From Algoriphagus algorifonticola (GTDB lineage Bacteria; Bacteroidota; Bacteroidia; Cytophagales; Cyclobacteriaceae), in assembly GCF_007655305.1 (NCBI RefSeq), contig NZ_VLOG01000008.1, positions 62,001 through 126,000 on the forward strand: a DNA stretch of 64,000 nucleotides, given 5' to 3'. A program made the position numbers and the translations under genes. The stretch's first letter is position 1. Every line of letters begins with the position of its first letter. The notes under the pieces are model-generated. The model ran no database searches, had not been told where the DNA came from, and saw only the letters and a list, made by a program, of their open reading frames with translations. This document shows, in pieces, positions 61,728 through 64,000 of the stretch.

Positions 61728-62927
61728 TTAAAGTTTATTCTTTTTGATAAAATCCCTTGCGGCCTGATGAGCGGGGTGTTTTCGCTTTGCGTATTTCTTT
61801 ACTTTTTTGAAATATTCTTTTGCAAGTGCTTTGTTTTTCTCTACCAGTGCAATTTTCCCCAACTCTACCAAAGAGTGTAAATAATACCCACTTTCCTGGG
61901 ATTCTGACTCCTCACCATAGGAAAGAGTTTTGAGATAATATTTTTTGGCCTCCGGTCTATTCCCGATTCTATCATAGTATTGAGCTATATAGAAAGCTGC
62001 ATAGCGACCACTATTTGATTCATAACCAGTTTGCTTCGCATCAATTCTTCTCAGAATCTCTTCTGACTCTCTCAATGACTCAGTCCACCTTCCAACGGTA
62101 TATAAATGTCTCGCATAGGATCTATGGAAATAAGGGTTGTTTGGGAATTTTTCATTGAGGTATTCTGAAATTCTGAGGGCCTCATAAGGTTTCTTTTCTT
62201 CCGAAGCATAGAGCCTAAATAAAAAATACATAGCCTCAATTCTGGTATAAAAGGCATTTTCAGCCACTTGTTCCAGCTGCTTCAAGCCAAGCTGCTTGTT
62301 ACCTTTAGGAAATAAGGCTAGAATTGGTTTTAAGAGCGGATAATTTTCTGGAATCCAAACAGAGAAGTAATTAAAAAGGGCATCCCCTAGAAGAAGCTCA
62401 GGATTAAACTCTTCCTCTCCTCTGCTTAATTCCATATATTTTAATGCATTTCTTCCCGCCCAAGCTGCACGCGTCCAGCTTTTTCTTTCTGATAAAAGCC
62501 TTCCTTGGAATCCATAACCTGCAGCTAGGAAAAATGCCGCTTCCTTGTTGGTTTTATCTTCGTCATAGAGCTTTTCAGCCTTCTCATTTGCCCGATCAAT
62601 GTAGGCCAAAAATATTTTATCGTATTTTTCATTGGTCACATCTACTTCTATCCTCCACCAGTAACTCAAAGCCATCAAAAAATCAGGTAGTGGGTGATCA
62701 GGGTATTGATAGGCAATTACTTTGAAGTCTCTTTCAGCCACATCAAAATCAAAATTATACATGCTGTTGATTGACTTAGTAATCCTGTATTGTAAACCAC
62801 GATCCAGCAATAGATAAGGAGAGGCTTTTACAAATAAGCTATCCGAAGGCGCAGATTGAGCCTTCACCATGCTTCCTGCTAAGCAGCAAAAAATGAATGT
62901 AAAACTTAAAATAAACTTCTTTAACAT
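61728..62927 (-). CDS. Exported TPR-like protein
   Basis: A 399-residue secreted protein with a signal peptide (MLKKFILSFTFIFCCLAGSMVKAQ) and TPR-like helical pairs throughout (SINSMYNFDFDVAERDFK, EALRISEYLNEKFPNNPYF, RSYARHLYTVGRWTESLRE). It probably scaffolds or binds other proteins; function is unknown. I start at ATG 62927, preceded by AGGAG, instead of 62951, because the latter lies in the -7 box. The upstream 62949-62977 promoter is a good match. Confidence 0.75.
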   Translation of the reverse strand: MLKKFILSFTFIFCCLAGSMVKAQSAPSDSLFVKASPYLLLDRGLQYRITKSINSMYNFDFDVAERDFKVIAYQYPDHPLPDFLMALSYWWRIEVDVTNEKYDKIFLAYIDRANEKAEKLYDEDKTNKEAAFFLAAGYGFQGRLLSERKSWTRAAWAGRNALKYMELSRGEEEFNPELLLGDALFNYFSVWIPENYPLLKPILALFPKGNKQLGLKQLEQVAENAFYTRIEAMYFLFRLYASEEKKPYEALRISEYLNEKFPNNPYFHRSYARHLYTVGRWTESLRESEEILRRIDAKQTGYESNSGRYAAFYIAQYYDRIGNRPEAKKYYLKTLSYGEESESQESGYYLHSLVELGKIALVEKNKALAKEYFKKVKKYAKRKHPAHQAARDFIKKNKL

Positions 62928-62948
62928 AGATTTTTCTCCTTCAGGGCG

Positions 62949-62977
62949 CAAAATTAGGTCTTATCTCAGACAATCAA
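62949..62977 (-). promoter_or_regulatory. Promoter for the TPR gene, -33/-7 match
   Basis: On the minus strand TTG (62977-62975), 18 bases, then TAATTTTG (62956-62949). The exact -7 match ends one base past the alternative ATG at 62951, so that start cannot be used and 62927 is correct. Confidence 0.55.
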
Positions 62978-63006
62978 TTAGATTTAAGTAAACTTAACCT
63001 CGAAAT

Positions 63007-63657
63007 ATGCCTAAAGAACGCTCTCCATTAGCACAACGTCTTTCTGACTATTTAGATTTTGATAAAAGGCTTTATTTTTTTCTTTTGGTTTTACTCTTTA
63101 TTCTCATCCGATATCTTACTAACACCATCATACTTGAAGCAATTCCCGATTCGGAGAATTTAGACGCGAGAGGTGATTTTATGATATTTCATATTTTCAA
63201 TACGTTGGAATATGTTTGGACACCATTTGCCCTTCTATGGAAGTTTACGGTAATATCCTTTCTTTTTTGGTTGGGCGCTTTTTTTCTGGGTTATAAAATC
63301 CCTTACAAAGAACTCTGGAAATTTGCTTTGGTGGCAGAGGGGATATTTTTATTTCCTGAGTTGATAAGATTTCTGGTTTATATCAACCCGCATTCAGCGA
63401 GCACTTACCAGGAAATCCTGGAATACAGGCCCCTTTCCCTTTTATCATTTATTGGTTTTGATAATTTAAATCCAAGGTGGTATTATCCTCTTGGTACTCT
63501 CAACTTATTCGAATTAGGATATGGAGTTCTTTGGGTGATGGGATTTCATATGATCAGCAATAGAAGTATCAAAGAATCTATTTTAGCGGTTGTGGTGTCC
63601 TATTTTGTTCCTTTGACTATTTGGCTTACCTGGTTTGTAATGGTTTACCGTGATTAA
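63007..63657 (+). CDS. Multipass membrane protein, unknown function (YIP1-like topology)
   Basis: A 216-residue protein with about five or six hydrophobic segments: [77 protein letters not shown] and [21 protein letters not shown] do not recognise a catalytic motif; YIP1-domain proteins are the nearest topological match. The gene's stop overlaps the stop of the converging DUF2256 gene by four bases. Confidence 0.65.
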   Translation: MPKERSPLAQRLSDYLDFDKRLYFFLLVLLFILIRYLTNTIILEAIPDSENLDARGDFMIFHIFNTLEYVWTPFALLWKFTVISFLFWLGAFFLGYKIPYKELWKFALVAEGIFLFPELIRFLVYINPHSASTYQEILEYRPLSLLSFIGFDNLNPRWYYPLGTLNLFELGYGVLWVMGFHMISNRSIKESILAVVVSYFVPLTIWLTWFVMVYRD

Positions 63658-63797
63658 TGCCTGCTTTTTTTAGCATCTCCAGAACATCGTTTAGAGCAAT
63701 ATTTGACTTCTTCCCAGTTCTTTTCCCATTTCTTTCTCCAAGAAAAGGGCCTTTGGCAAACCGGACATATTTTGGAAGGTAAATGCTGTTTTTTCAT
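63654..63797 (-). CDS. DUF2256 small zinc-ribbon-like protein
   Basis: A 47-residue protein, [19 protein letters not shown] at the start and [19 protein letters not shown] at the end. The CPVC and CSKRC pairs look like four metal-binding cysteines, and [17 protein letters not shown] is the DUF2256 signature. Genes of this family commonly sit beside photolyase/cryptochrome-type genes. Here its ATG overlaps the stop of the photolyase reading frame (ATGA), so it is probably co-translated. The function is unknown. Longer reading frames through this stretch are artefacts. Confidence 0.88.
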   Translation of the reverse strand: MKKQHLPSKICPVCQRPFSWRKKWEKNWEEVKYCSKRCSGDAKKSRH

Positions 63798-64000
63798 GCC
63801 CATCTGTTTGGTAAAGTATGTTGCTCCACTATTCGTTCTGATTCCTGGAGGACCGCTGGATCTTTTTGCGCTGCCCATATTCTCTTTCTGGCCTCTGCTC
63901 CTGCTTTTTCGGGATCCACTATTGGAAATGGATAGTCTCTTCCCAAGTGAAAGTCTAAATCTTCCTGCTCTAAAGGACTGATTTTCCATGGTTCATGGAC
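63794..64000 (-). CDS. Photolyase/cryptochrome C-terminus (cut by window edge)
   Basis: The minus strand from 64000 reads 68 residues to a TGA at 63796-63794: [20 protein letters not shown] at the start, then [20 protein letters not shown] and a tail ending LPNRWA. HEPWKxSPxEQ followed by GxxYPxPIVD and an A-x-A-R-x-R helix is the C-terminal end of FAD-binding photolyase/cryptochrome proteins. Its stop overlaps the DUF2256 ATG. The class (CPD, (6-4) or cryptochrome) cannot be read from this tail; the rest of the gene lies beyond 64000. Confidence 0.83.
   Translation of the reverse strand, partial: VHEPWKISPLEQEDLDFHLGRDYPFPIVDPEKAGAEARKRIWAAQKDPAVLQESERIVEQHTLPNRWA

Noticed and set aside
63654-63989. 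111-residue ORF on the minus strand covering the photolyase and DUF2256 region
   Set aside because: The upstream part reads the photolyase C-terminus out of frame (the tail ends LPNRWA in another frame). Only the last 47 residues are a known family.
1-64000. CRISPR arrays, tRNA or rRNA genes, prophage or transposase genes
   Set aside because: No regularly spaced repeats, no cloverleaf or rRNA-like sequences, and no phage or transposase protein signatures were seen by eye. I did not run any search tool.

Overview
The window looks like a chromosomal segment from a Bacteroidota bacterium, most likely order Cytophagales and plausibly Cyclobacteriaceae or an Algoriphagus-like genus. The order is well supported and the genus is a guess. 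The evidence is A+T-rich DNA, many genes preceded by the Bacteroidota -7 element TAnnTTTG, lipoproteins, a TonB receptor with a carboxypeptidase-like N-terminal domain, a bifunctional HisB, the fused mutase IcmF, and dispersed hairpins carrying the TGAGCGAAGTCGAA core. Gene density is high. No gene-free stretch exceeds 300 bases, and I found no prophage, transposase gene, CRISPR array, rRNA or tRNA.

Layout. 1-6.6 kb: arginine decarboxylase (cut by the window edge) divergent from arginase, then argS, a glutathione-peroxidase lipoprotein, menA, a tandem universal stress protein and a SUI1/eIF1-like protein. 6.7-12.8 kb: a serine hydrolase lipoprotein, then the histidine operon hisG-hisD-hisC-hisB, preceded by an unlisted 27-residue leader peptide rich in His codons and a hairpin (probable attenuator). 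A tandem duplication with palindromes lies between hisC and hisB; hisH, hisA, hisF and hisI are not here. 12.8-22.7 kb: TPR lipoprotein, orphan ATP-grasp enzyme, polyprenol-phosphate mannosyltransferase, LolC/E-type permease, NamZ-type exo-muramidase, then fmt-folA-SDR-cinA and a 2-oxo acid dehydrogenase E2.

22.7-32.2 kb: a large hybrid histidine kinase translationally coupled to a stand-alone Cache-domain lipoprotein, OsmC with a small coupled protein, IcmF, and a divergent CoA-transferase. 32.2-42.3 kb: a sugar symporter and sugar kinase pair, a TonB receptor plus lipoprotein pair, a MITE-like hairpin, a CHRD-like lipoprotein, and an ATP-dependent DNA ligase overlapping its Lhr-like helicase partner. 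42.3-50.7 kb: TrkH-TrkA potassium uptake, RmuC, an alpha/beta hydrolase, an Nramp-family protein lacking the canonical metal-binding motifs, an ECF sigma factor with a membrane partner and a Spy-like protein, and MscL.

50.9-64 kb: an oligopeptidase B-like peptidase, the mgsA-pfkA pair, a hypothetical protein, prfB with a programmed +1 frameshift, an MFS exporter, an M24 peptidase, MATE-NUDIX, an Lrp regulator, a TPR protein, a membrane protein, and at the right edge the C-terminus of a photolyase/cryptochrome overlapping a small DUF2256 zinc-ribbon-like gene.

Most of the window is housekeeping. The points most worth checking are the histidine leader, the divergent Nramp protein, the Cache lipoprotein-kinase pair and the duplication upstream of hisB.
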